Shown here in pieces: positions 18,151-26,086 of a stretch of DNA of 64,000 nucleotides (the first letter of the stretch is position 1; every line of letters begins with the position of its first letter). A model generated the notes under the pieces. The model had not been told where the DNA came from. It saw nothing but the letters and a program-made list of their open reading frames with translations, and did no database searches. The stretch is from NCBI GenBank assembly GCA_965215215.1, contig OZ244043.1, positions 3,968,001 to 4,032,000 on the forward strand, in the 5' to 3' direction. The stretch comes from CALDTK01 sp965215215. GTDB lineage: Bacteria > Bacteroidota > Bacteroidia > Chitinophagales > Saprospiraceae. Position numbers and translations under genes: made by a program.

Positions 18151-18765
18151 CTAAACCGACGTTTTCCTCTCGATCTTAGCTAACAGGTAGTCGGCGAGCT
18201 CGTCCGCGCAAGATGCCAAGGATTCCGTACCCGTATCCAGCGTGAGTGCAGCGTCCACCGGGGCCTCGTAGGGGCTGTCTACGCCCGTGAAACCCTGGAT
18301 CTCTCCGGATCGCGCCTTCGCGTACAGTCCCTTAGTATCCCGAGCCTCACAGGTCGCTAGGTCTGCCGCAACGTGGACCTCCGAGAAGTCGGGCTCCCCG
18401 ACGATTGTTTTGGCGAAAGCCCGCATCGATTGTGTCGGTGAAACGAAGGAGCAAATTACTAGGTATCCGGTATCCGCAAAGAGGCGCGCCGCGGCGGCCA
18501 CACGCCGGATATTTTCCCGCCGGTCGTCGGGCGAAAACCCGAGGTCGCTACACAGGCCGCTCCGTACGTCGTCCCCGTCGAGGATTTTCACCGATAGTCC
18601 AGCGGCGAATAGGCGACGCTCCACCGCGATAGCGACCGTGGATTTACCGGCACCCGAGAGCCCGGTTAGCCAGGCCACGTGCGCGCGGTGCCCCTGGCGA
18701 TCCTCGCGCTCCACGCGAGAGACGGTTCGACCGGTTAGGGGGTAGATGTAGGGCGAGCTAGACAT
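18151..18765 (-). CDS. cysC: adenylylsulfate kinase
   Basis: A 204-residue APS kinase that phosphorylates APS to PAPS. Walker A AWLTGLSGAGKSTVAIAVE, LDGDDVRSGLCSDLGFS for the APS site, and the lid region TKGLYAKARSGEIQGFTGVD are all intact. The stop of the upstream DUF2061 gene overlaps its start by eight bases. PAPS, rather than APS, is the donor for sulfotransferases, so a free-standing CysC in a polysaccharide locus points to sulfation. Confidence 0.95.
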   Translation of the reverse strand: MSSSPYIYPLTGRTVSRVEREDRQGHRAHVAWLTGLSGAGKSTVAIAVERRLFAAGLSVKILDGDDVRSGLCSDLGFSPDDRRENIRRVAAAARLFADTGYLVICSFVSPTQSMRAFAKTIVGEPDFSEVHVAADLATCEARDTKGLYAKARSGEIQGFTGVDSPYEAPVDAALTLDTGTESLASCADELADYLLAKIERKTSV

Positions 18766-19027
18766 TCGGATTGAGGGGATCCTTGGGTGCGTCCGGGCGC
18801 ACGATCCTCCGTACGGTGCCGCGGGGTACGAGCTGCCAGAGGCGTTCGTGCGCGTAGTACAAGACGAGCTTCGTCACGAACTCGAAGGCCCCGAACGAAA
18901 AAGCCAGGGTAACGTCTCCGGTGTACAGCCAGGCGCCGAGTACCAGAACGCCCGTCCCGATAATGCGCCAGGAGACTCCCTTGAGGATGGAACGGAGGTG
19001 AGACTCCTGGTAAATAGGGGGGGGCAT
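18758..19027 (-). CDS. DUF2061 small membrane protein
   Basis: An 89-residue protein with two hydrophobic helices. The HLRSILKGVSWRIIGTGVLV opening and FEFVTKLVLYYAHERLWQLV are the DUF2061 signature. Genes of this family are often found beside or fused to cysC and other sulfate-activation genes, as here; the biochemical role is not known. It opens the cys operon and overlaps cysC by eight bases, with 29 bases after fcl. Confidence 0.85.
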   Translation of the reverse strand: MPPPIYQESHLRSILKGVSWRIIGTGVLVLGAWLYTGDVTLAFSFGAFEFVTKLVLYYAHERLWQLVPRGTVRRIVRPDAPKDPLNPNV

Positions 19028-19056
19028 GAGCCGGGGAAGGTAAGCGGGGTCCTGCT

Positions 19057-20010
19057 TTAACTAAATTCAGGTATCCATTCCGCTCGCTCGACGAGCTCGA
19101 GCACGTGATCCAGTCCCTCGGCGAGCGTTATCCCCGGGGTAAACCCACTCGCGCGGAGCTTGGACGAATCCATCAGCTTGCGGGGCGTCCCGTCGGGTTT
19201 GCTGGTATCGAAAGTGAGTTTCCCGGTGAAGCCGACGCGCTCGGAGATCATGCGCGCCAGGTCACCGATCGTCACCTCTTCACCGGTACCGACGTTTACG
19301 TGGCCGGGTTCGGAGTACGTCTCCATGAGGTGGACGCAGGCCCCGGCCAGGTCATCGGCGTGCATGAACTCCCGCAGCGGGGATCCCGTACCCCAGACGA
19401 CGACCTCCTCCGCGCCGCTCGCTTTGGCTTCGATAAATTTGCGCACCAGCGCCGGAAGCACGTGACTGTTCTGCAGATCGTAGTTGTCGCCGGGACCGTA
19501 CAGGTTGGTCGGCATCGCGGAGATGTAGTTACAACCGTACTGCGCGCGGTAGGCGTCGCAGAGCTTGATGCCCGCGATCTTGGCGATGGCGTAGGGCTCG
19601 TTGGTCGGCTCCAGCGTACCGGTGAGCAGCGCGTCCTCCTTGAGTGGCTGCTCGGCGAACTTCGGGTAGATGCAGGAGCTGCCGAGGAAGAGGAGCTTGC
19701 GCACCTCCTGCCGACGGGACGCCTCGATGATATTGGCCTCGATCATGAGGTTATCGTAGAGGAACTGACCGCGGTACACGTTGTTGGCGTGGATCCCGCC
19801 CACCTTCGCCGCCGCTAGAAAAACGTAGGTCGGTCGCTCGCTCGCGAAGAAATCCTGCACGGCCGCCTGGTCCCGAAGGTCGAGCTCGGAGCTGGTGCGG
19901 GTGATAATGTTCTTCGCACCGCGACCCCCGAGCGCGCGCACGAGGGCAGAGCCGACCATCCCCCGGTGGCCCGCGACGTAGATCGGGGCGTCGAGCTGTA
20001 GATCACTCAT
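19057..20010 (-). CDS. fcl: GDP-L-fucose synthase
   Basis: A 317-residue extended SDR that epimerises and reduces GDP-4-keto-6-deoxymannose to GDP-L-fucose. NADP loop YVAGHRGMVGSALVRAL, the FLGSSCIYP active-site strand with Ser/Cys, YAIAKIAGIKLCDAYR with the catalytic YxxxK, and MPTNLYGPGDNYD are all present. Its start overlaps the gmd stop by eight bases, and the pair supplies fucose to the locus. Confidence 0.95.
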   Translation of the reverse strand: MSDLQLDAPIYVAGHRGMVGSALVRALGGRGAKNIITRTSSELDLRDQAAVQDFFASERPTYVFLAAAKVGGIHANNVYRGQFLYDNLMIEANIIEASRRQEVRKLLFLGSSCIYPKFAEQPLKEDALLTGTLEPTNEPYAIAKIAGIKLCDAYRAQYGCNYISAMPTNLYGPGDNYDLQNSHVLPALVRKFIEAKASGAEEVVVWGTGSPLREFMHADDLAGACVHLMETYSEPGHVNVGTGEEVTIGDLARMISERVGFTGKLTFDTSKPDGTPRKLMDSSKLRASGFTPGITLAEGLDHVLELVERAEWIPEFS

Positions 20011-21118
20011 ATTCGTTCTTGATTTCGAAGCCGGCCTCCTTGAGGAGTTGCGATTTGCGGAATTCCTCGGTGTCGGACCGTACCATCTCGGCGCAGAGCT
20101 GCTCCAGGTTGTACTTGTGCTTCCAGCCGAGGGTTTGCTGCGCTTTCGTCGGATCGCCGATGAGGAGCTCGACTTCGGTGGGGCGGAAGTAGCGCGGGTC
20201 GACCGCTACGACCGTCTGACCGACCTCCAGCGGGTTGTCGACGTTGTTGTTTTCGGAAACGACGCCGACTTCCTCCTTGCCCTCGCCTTCGAATTCGAGT
20301 TCGATGCCGCTTTCGCGAAAACTCATCCTCACGAAGTCGCGGACCGAGGTCGTCTCACCGGTGGCCAGTACGTAATCGTCGGGCGTGTCGTGCTGCACGA
20401 TACGCCACATGCCCTCGACGTAATCTTTAGCGTGCCCCCAGTCGCGCTTGGCGTCGAGGTTACCGAGGAAGAGTTTGTCCTGAAGTCCGAGCGACATCTT
20501 CGCGACCGCCCGGGTGATTTTGCGGGTAACGAACGTCTCGCCGCGGAGGGGGCTTTCGTGGTTGAACAGGATCCCGTTGGAGGCGTGAATGCCGTAGGCC
20601 TCGCGGTAGTTGACGGTAATCCAGTAGGCGTAGAGCTTGGCTACCGCGTAGGGGGAGCGTGGGTAGAACGGGGTCGTTTCCCGCTGGGGCACCTCCTGGA
20701 CCAAGCCGTAGAGCTCGCTCGTGGAGGCCTGGTAGAAACGGGTTTTCTCTTGAAGTCCGAGCAGGCGGATGGCCTCGAGCAGGCGCGTGGTGCCAATACC
20801 ATCGACATCGGCGGCGTACTCCGGGGCGTCGAAGGAGACCTGCACGTGGCTCATGGCGCCCAGGTTGTAGATCTCGTCGGGCTGCACCTCCTGAACGATC
20901 CGAATGAGATTCGAGGAGTCGGACAAATCCCCGTAATGAAGTTTGAGCTTGATGTTTTTCTCGTGCGGATCCTGGTAGAGGTGGTCGATCCGATCGGTGT
21001 TGAAGAGGGAGGCGCGGCGCTTGATGCCGTGCACCTCGTAACCCTTGTTGAGGAGGAGCTCCGTGAGGTAGGCGCCATCCTGTCCGGTAACACCGGTGAT
21101 TAGTGCGACTTTAGACAT
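20003..21118 (-). CDS. gmd: GDP-mannose 4,6-dehydratase
   Basis: A 371-residue extended SDR converting GDP-mannose to GDP-4-keto-6-deoxymannose. ITGVTGQDGAYLTELLL is the NAD loop, YQASTSELYGLVQEVPQRE carries the catalytic Thr/Glu, YAVAKLYAYWI the YxxxK, and GILFNHESPLRGETFVTRK completes the signature. It uses the GDP-mannose made by manC 9 kb away. A TAGCTTTG box lies about 60 bases upstream; it probably drives gmd-fcl-DUF2061-cysC-cysD-cysN. Confidence 0.96.
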   Translation of the reverse strand: MSKVALITGVTGQDGAYLTELLLNKGYEVHGIKRRASLFNTDRIDHLYQDPHEKNIKLKLHYGDLSDSSNLIRIVQEVQPDEIYNLGAMSHVQVSFDAPEYAADVDGIGTTRLLEAIRLLGLQEKTRFYQASTSELYGLVQEVPQRETTPFYPRSPYAVAKLYAYWITVNYREAYGIHASNGILFNHESPLRGETFVTRKITRAVAKMSLGLQDKLFLGNLDAKRDWGHAKDYVEGMWRIVQHDTPDDYVLATGETTSVRDFVRMSFRESGIELEFEGEGKEEVGVVSENNNVDNPLEVGQTVVAVDPRYFRPTEVELLIGDPTKAQQTLGWKHKYNLEQLCAEMVRSDTEEFRKSQLLKEAGFEIKNEYE

Positions 21119-21176
21119 GCTAATTCCTTGAACTTTGGGGTTTTGAGTGGTCTGCTGGCTACCGGCTAAGGCGGTG

Positions 21177-21184
21177 CAAAGCTA
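21177..21184 (-). promoter_or_regulatory. Bacteroidota-type -7 box upstream of gmd
   Basis: On the minus strand the sequence is TAGCTTTG, a full match to TAnnTTTG. It is about 60 bases ahead of the gmd start in a 113-base gap after wecB. No good TTTG -33 element is seen at the usual distance, so the call is moderate. Confidence 0.5.
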
Positions 21185-21231
21185 TTCACACAGGGCTCGT
21201 GTCGCTTGTAAGCGTGTCGACAGTTCTACCA

Positions 21232-22368
21232 CTAACCGTAGGCGGCTACCAGGACCTCGGCAATCCGTTCGCTCGCGCGGCCATCCCAGAGCGGAGGAAC
21301 GGTACCCGCTTTGAGGTCCCCACCGATAAACCGCTCGAAGTGCTGCAGCACGCGGTCCGGCTCGAGGGTAGGCATCAGGATGTTCGTACCGAGCTCTACG
21401 GTAACGGGCCGTTCGGTACTGCTCCGGAAAGTGAAGCAGGGCTTTTGCAAATAGGTAGTCTCCTCTTGAATGCCCCCGGAGTCGGTGACTACGGCACGGC
21501 AGGCGCGCAGCAGCGCCACGAACTGAAGATAGCCGAGGGGTTCGGTAAGGATGATCCGCTCGTCCGCGAGCCAAGTAGCTAAGAAACCATCCCGCTCGGC
21601 GTTAGCGCGGGTACGGGGATGGATCGGGAAGACGATCGGTTGGTGGGCGGCGATGCGGTCGAAGATCTCCGCGATGGCGGTAAGACCCCCGCGGCTGTCG
21701 ACGTTGCTCGGCCGGTGCATGGTCGACAGGACGAATCCTTCCTTCGGTAGGCTAGCCGGCAGGCGTTGGTCGGCGATCGCGTTCTCCCGGAGCATCGCGG
21801 CTACGTCCACGTCGGCGGTCCGGTCGAGGTAATGGCGCAAGGAGTCGATCATGACGTGCCCGACGAAGTGGGTCTTCTCCGCCGCGACGCCCTCCCGGGC
21901 GAGATTGACCATGCCGGCCTGCTCGGTTACGAAGAGGTGATCGGCGATGGCGTCGGTGCAGATGCGGTTGATCTCCTCGGGCATCCGGCGATCGCCGGAC
22001 CGGAGTCCGGCTTCGACGTGAACCACGGGGTAGTGGAGTTTGCTCGCCACCAGGGCGCAGGCGATCGTAGAGTTGACATCGCCCACGACGAGGACCACGC
22101 TGGGCGCTTCCGCGGCGAGTACGGGCTCGAACGCCACCATGACGCGGGCGGTAGCCTCCGCGTGGGACCCACCGCCCACCCCCAGGTAATGGTGGGGCTC
22201 GGGTAAGCCCAGTTGGTTGAAGAATACGTCGGACATCCGGGCGTCGTAGTGCTGACCGGTGTGGAGGATCCGGGAGTCGACGTCGCCGCGGCGCGTAAAC
22301 TCACGGTGGAGGGGGGCGACCTTCATGAAATTGGGGCGGGCGCCGACGACGGAGAGGACTTTGATCAT
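21232..22368 (-). CDS. UDP-N-acetylglucosamine 2-epimerase family (WecB/WbpI-like)
   Basis: A 378-residue non-hydrolysing 2-epimerase. VVGARPNFMKVAPLHREF, HTGQHYDARMSDVFF, HVEAGLRSGDRRMPEEINR and VTDSGGIQEETT are the conserved blocks. The substrate cannot be told from sequence alone: UDP-GlcNAc (WecB, giving UDP-ManNAc) or the Wbp intermediate UDP-GlcNAc(3NAc)A (WbpI, giving the manno form). It is the last gene of the leftward operon that contains the pgl-like set; the upstream PGT gene ends five bases before its start. Confidence 0.85.
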   Translation of the reverse strand: MIKVLSVVGARPNFMKVAPLHREFTRRGDVDSRILHTGQHYDARMSDVFFNQLGLPEPHHYLGVGGGSHAEATARVMVAFEPVLAAEAPSVVLVVGDVNSTIACALVASKLHYPVVHVEAGLRSGDRRMPEEINRICTDAIADHLFVTEQAGMVNLAREGVAAEKTHFVGHVMIDSLRHYLDRTADVDVAAMLRENAIADQRLPASLPKEGFVLSTMHRPSNVDSRGGLTAIAEIFDRIAAHQPIVFPIHPRTRANAERDGFLATWLADERIILTEPLGYLQFVALLRACRAVVTDSGGIQEETTYLQKPCFTFRSSTERPVTVELGTNILMPTLEPDRVLQHFERFIGGDLKAGTVPPLWDGRASERIAEVLVAAYG

Positions 22369-22373
22369 GTGGT

Positions 22374-23102
22374 TCAGTGGGCTTGGGAGGCGAGTGCAGC
22401 GGTACGCAAGAATCCATCGGGGTGAAGAGCGTCCGGGCGGGTTGGCATGTCTGGGAAGAGCCAGGCTGCCACGTCTAACTCCGGTGCGATCACGCTAACG
22501 GCTGTACCGACCAGAATCTTCAAGTCAGTCCAAAAGCCCCGCTCTCTACGGTAATAGAGTTCTAGGTCGCCTTTGTAGGGGTAGATAGCCTCGCGGTAGA
22601 AACGCCGGGCATCGATCCCGGCATCGGTGGCCGCGGTCACGAGCGACTCTTCGTCTCGGTAGACGAGACTTCCGAGCCCGGTGATCCCCGGTCGACTGTC
22701 GTAAACTACCTCTTGAACTTCCGAGGTGTACATCTCGAAACTGACGGGCATCAGCGGTCGCGGTCCGACCAAGCTGAGGTCTCCGGACACTACGTTAAGC
22801 ACCTGTGGTAGCTCGTTGAGTTTGGATCTCCGCAAAAATCCGCCCAGGGGGGTGATCCGCGGATCGTTTCGGAGCGTGATGTCACCGGTGCCGAGACTCG
22901 GTGAGTTCTTGAGCATGGTGGCGAACTTGAGGATCCCAAACCGATTCCTCCGGTAACCTACCCGAGTCTGACGGTAAAAAACTTCACCCTCGCCGGTTAG
23001 GCGTAGGCCGATCACGAGCGGTACGAAGAGTGGCGCCGTTACTACGAGAACCGCGGTAGCGACAGTGACGTCGCAGACCCGCTTAAAAGTTTGATAAAAC
23101 AT
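22374..23102 (-). CDS. monotopic phosphoglycosyl transferase (PglC/WcaJ C-domain type)
   Basis: A 242-residue small PGT that moves a sugar-1-phosphate from its UDP donor to undecaprenyl phosphate and so starts repeat-unit assembly. One N-terminal re-entrant hydrophobic segment (VATAVLVVTAPLFVPLVIGL) is followed by the FYRQTRVGYRRNRFGILKF basic region, the LRRSKLNELPQVLNVVSGD core and GPRPLMPV. The usual catalytic Asp-Glu pair of PglC is not plain to me in SKLNELPQ, where Asn replaces the Asp normally written DE; Glu is retained. The protein has a C-terminal extension (DVAAWLFPDMPTRPD) rare in minimal PglC. Co-transcribed with pglF/E/D-like genes, so diacetylbacillosamine-phosphate is the likely cargo. 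Confidence 0.82.
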   Translation of the reverse strand: MFYQTFKRVCDVTVATAVLVVTAPLFVPLVIGLRLTGEGEVFYRQTRVGYRRNRFGILKFATMLKNSPSLGTGDITLRNDPRITPLGGFLRRSKLNELPQVLNVVSGDLSLVGPRPLMPVSFEMYTSEVQEVVYDSRPGITGLGSLVYRDEESLVTAATDAGIDARRFYREAIYPYKGDLELYYRRERGFWTDLKILVGTAVSVIAPELDVAAWLFPDMPTRPDALHPDGFLRTAALASQAH

Positions 23103-23105
23103 AGG

Positions 23106-24311
23106 CTACATACGTTGGTCGAGCGAACGTCCGGTTTCGAGGTGCCGGAACCCTGGGATCAGCTTGCTCATGGCCGCTACGACATCGGCTTTGCTCGTCT
23201 CGGTCTTCGCGAATATTTGCTCTAGGGCCATTACGGTTTCCTCGACCTGTGCCAAAGGGTGGCGAACTGCATCTTTGATCACACCCAGCTGGGCGAAAGT
23301 GTCCAAGTCCAGCGTTTCCCCTTCGGTATAAAACTCCTCGAAGCTTTTCTCGCCGCTCGTATCGCTACCGAAGTAGTGGACCGGATAGTTCTGTCCCTCC
23401 TCGTACGCCTCGGCAGCCTGCCGGGCGCTCTCCTCAGTAGGGTACTCCTGCGGCTCGACACCATGCACCCGCACGAAGGCATCTGCGATCGTCGAGAACA
23501 TCATCATTTGCTCTTCGCCTAGCTTAGGGAAAAAGATATCCCCCGATTCCCCGAGCACGCAGGCGAGTAGACATAACTGTCCGCTTTCGTCAGGACTCAC
23601 GAAGTAGCGCCGCACGTCCCGTGGCGCGGAAAGGGGTTGACGGCGATCGAAGCGCTCGCGAAAGCCAAACAGTAAGCTACCGTTCGAGAAAGCGACGTTC
23701 GCGAAGCGTGCCGTGGTGATCGGCATTTGATCCGAGTACGCGAGAATCGCCTCCTCCATCAGCTTCTTGGAGGCCCCCATCACGTTGACGGGGTTAGCGG
23801 CTTTATCGGTGCTCACGCAGAAAAACCGGCGCGGCGGCTGGCGTAGCAAAAGATCCAAAAGGCGTTTGGCATCAATCACGTTGTTGCGCACCATTGCCTC
23901 GATCGAGTAGCGGTCCTTCTCGGAGCGGACGTGTTTGTGCGCCGCAAAGTTTGCCACGATATCGAAGGGCCCTTCGCGAAGGAATAGCTTTTCGAACACC
24001 GGCCCCGAAAAAGAGATCGGATACGTCTTGTAATCAGCGGGCACGGTCACTCCGGCGCGCGACCGGAGGTCCCGCGTTAATTCCGTCAACCCATTTTCGT
24101 TCGTGTCGACCACGTACAGCCGCGAGGGCCCAAAGTGGAGCAGCGCGCGGATGAAGCTGCTCCCGATCGTTCCCGCTCCACCGATCACCAGTACGGAACG
24201 TCCTTCGATCTGCTCGCGCAGGGCAGCCTCATTGGCGACGAGGTCTTCTGAGAACAGACTCTCCGGTCTTAGCGTAATGTGTTCGGAGATAAACCCCGGG
24301 AGATCGAACAA
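23106..24311 (-). CDS. nucleoside-diphosphate-sugar 4,6-dehydratase (PglF/CapD soluble type)
   Basis: A 401-residue SDR without the transmembrane domain of full PglF or WbpM. VLVIGGAGTIGSSFIRALL binds NAD(P); NFAAHKHVRSEKD and CVSTDKAANPVNVMGASKK form the active site, with Met replacing the usual Tyr of YxxxK (MGASK), the mark of the WbpM/FlaA1/PglF group. These enzymes make UDP-4-keto-6-deoxy-HexNAc from UDP-GlcNAc. An extension of about 80 residues after residue 290 follows the core. It stands between the PGT gene and the aminotransferase, matching the order of a bacillosamine pathway. Confidence 0.82.
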   Translation of the reverse strand: MFDLPGFISEHITLRPESLFSEDLVANEAALREQIEGRSVLVIGGAGTIGSSFIRALLHFGPSRLYVVDTNENGLTELTRDLRSRAGVTVPADYKTYPISFSGPVFEKLFLREGPFDIVANFAAHKHVRSEKDRYSIEAMVRNNVIDAKRLLDLLLRQPPRRFFCVSTDKAANPVNVMGASKKLMEEAILAYSDQMPITTARFANVAFSNGSLLFGFRERFDRRQPLSAPRDVRRYFVSPDESGQLCLLACVLGESGDIFFPKLGEEQMMMFSTIADAFVRVHGVEPQEYPTEESARQAAEAYEEGQNYPVHYFGSDTSGEKSFEEFYTEGETLDLDTFAQLGVIKDAVRHPLAQVEETVMALEQIFAKTETSKADVVAAMSKLIPGFRHLETGRSLDQRM

Positions 24312-24326
24312 GGCGCTTTGCTTTGA

Positions 24327-25463
24327 TTATGAGTAAAACTTACGGATCGTACGTACGACCGTTTCGAGCTGCAAATCGGTGATGCCGCCGCTACTCGGGA
24401 TCGAGATAGCCGTTTCGAAGACTCGGTCGGAATTGTTTCCGCTGCTAACGTAGGGGGACTCGGCGAACATCGGCAAGCGGTGCATCGGCACCCAGAAGGG
24501 TCGGCTCTGCACACCTTCCGCGTTTAGGTACTCGAGCAGCTCCCGCATACGAGAGGTTGCGAACGTAAATAGCCAGCAGTTGGGCTCGGCTTTCGCCAAA
24601 ACTCGCTGAAACGTGATGTCTCCGACTCCGGCGAGCTGTGAGCGATAATACGCATCGATCTCCCGTTTCCTGCTTACGATTCCGGGGAGCTGTTCCATTT
24701 GAGCGACGCCAATAGCAGCGAGCACATTGACCAATCGATAGTTGTAGCCGATCGCATCGTGGTAGTACTCCACGGGATCGGGCTTCGCCTGTGTGCTCAG
24801 GTGTTTAGCCTGGTGTGCTAGCTCACGGTCGTTGGTCACGATCATGCCACCCCCGCCGGTCGTGATGATCTTGTTCCCGTTGTACGAGAAGACGCCCAAT
24901 CGGCTGAACGTTCCAGCCGACTTGCCGTCCCACCGCGAGCCCTGAGCCTCGGTGGTGTCTTCGACGACAGGGAGACCGAACTCCGCAGCGAGGGAACAGA
25001 GTCGGTCGAGGTCTCCTAAATTACCCAATACGTGCACGAGCATGAGGGCGGCCACGCGCCGGCCGTTTTCGCGGAAGCGAAGCACTCCCTGATCGTCTCG
25101 TAGGCAGCGCTCGCGGAGGAGCTGCTCGAGCTGCTCGGCGTCCAATTGCCAGGTGCGTGGGTCGACGTCAACGAGCAGCGGACTAGCGCCGGTGTAGGCT
25201 ACGGCATTAGCGCTGGCGATAAACGTGATGTCGGGTACGATGACGTAATCATCGCGTTCGACCCCGAGTAGCCGTAAGGACAAGTGCAAGCCCGCCGTAC
25301 CGTTCATACAAGCTACGCCGTAGGCGTTGCCGCTCTGCTCCGCGACCATTTCTTCAAAACGGGTTACGTAACTCCCCGCGGAACTAACCCAGCCAGTATC
25401 TAGACATTCTTTGACGTAAGTCCACTCGCTGCCAGCGAGGTGGGGAATGGAAAGTGGGATCAT
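24327..25463 (-). CDS. UDP-4-keto sugar aminotransferase (PglE/LegC-like)
   Basis: A 378-residue DegT-family PLP enzyme. IPLSIPHLAGSEWTYVKECL, CMNGTAGLHLSLRLLGV, VEDTTEAQGSRWDG and the PLP lysine region SYNGNKIITTGGGGMI are typical of the PglE/LegC group that aminate C4 of UDP-4-keto-6-deoxy sugars. A longer frame begins at 25685 but its first 74 residues are low-quality sequence antisense-like to the pglD gene; the ATG at 25463 overlaps the pglD stop in an ATGA arrangement and starts the family alignment. Confidence 0.85.
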   Translation of the reverse strand: MIPLSIPHLAGSEWTYVKECLDTGWVSSAGSYVTRFEEMVAEQSGNAYGVACMNGTAGLHLSLRLLGVERDDYVIVPDITFIASANAVAYTGASPLLVDVDPRTWQLDAEQLEQLLRERCLRDDQGVLRFRENGRRVAALMLVHVLGNLGDLDRLCSLAAEFGLPVVEDTTEAQGSRWDGKSAGTFSRLGVFSYNGNKIITTGGGGMIVTNDRELAHQAKHLSTQAKPDPVEYYHDAIGYNYRLVNVLAAIGVAQMEQLPGIVSRKREIDAYYRSQLAGVGDITFQRVLAKAEPNCWLFTFATSRMRELLEYLNAEGVQSRPFWVPMHRLPMFAESPYVSSGNNSDRVFETAISIPSSGGITDLQLETVVRTIRKFYS

Positions 25464-26086
25464 CGCTCGTTCGACTTGATAGGGCGCGCGGGATTCCCGA
25501 CCCACGTCTGGCCAGCAGGTAGATCGGTAAGTAACACCGACCCCGCTCCTAAAACTGCGCCATCGCCGATCGTGAGACCAGGCAGAACCGTAGCGTTGGC
25601 GCCAACCAACGCGCCTACTCCAACGGTTACTCGACCGGTAATGATAGCGCCGGGAGCTACGTGAGAGAAGTCTCCCAAAATACACTCATGATCGACCCGA
25701 GCGCCAGTGTTTACAACTACAGCACGTCCGATACTAACCAAGGTTTGGACTACCGCACCAGCACAGATTAAGGACAAGGGTGCTACCTCGACGCCGAAAC
25801 CGAGTGTCGAATTAGGGTGAACGATGGCGTCGGTCGCCCTCGCCTTGGTGGTGAGCTTACTGTCCACGAGGCGACGCGTGAGGTTGTCGCCAATCGAGAT
25901 GAAATAACGCTCTTGACGTTCGTCGCTGAAATAGTCTGACTCTTTGCCGAGGTAAGTCAAACTACATGGATCGGCAGCCTTCTTCGCGACGTCGCAATAG
26001 CCAAGAACCTGATGTCCAGCTGCACGCGCGGTGTCGGTTACGACGAAAGCGTGACCCGAGTAGCCAACTATGACGATCGGATTCAT
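25460..26086 (-). CDS. sugar O/N-acetyltransferase (PglD/NeuD-like)
   Basis: A 208-residue protein with an N-terminal PglD_N Rossmann domain (PIVIVGYSGHAFVVTDTA) and a C-terminal left-handed beta helix. The catalytic-base region ARVDHECILGDFSHVAPGAI and the closing VWVGNPARPIK-type turn (QTWVGNPARPIK) are as in PglD, which acetylates C4-amino of UDP-bacillosamine precursors. Four-base overlaps with both the preceding glycosyltransferase and the following aminotransferase imply tight translational coupling. Confidence 0.85.
   Translation of the reverse strand: MNPIVIVGYSGHAFVVTDTARAAGHQVLGYCDVAKKAADPCSLTYLGKESDYFSDERQERYFISIGDNLTRRLVDSKLTTKARATDAIVHPNSTLGFGVEVAPLSLICAGAVVQTLVSIGRAVVVNTGARVDHECILGDFSHVAPGAIITGRVTVGVGALVGANATVLPGLTIGDGAVLGAGSVLLTDLPAGQTWVGNPARPIKSNER

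Noticed and set aside
25464..25685. N-terminal extension of the PglE-like protein
   Set aside because: The extra 74 residues are Arg/Ser-rich out-of-frame reading of the pglD gene; the ATG at 25463 begins the family alignment and overlaps the pglD stop.
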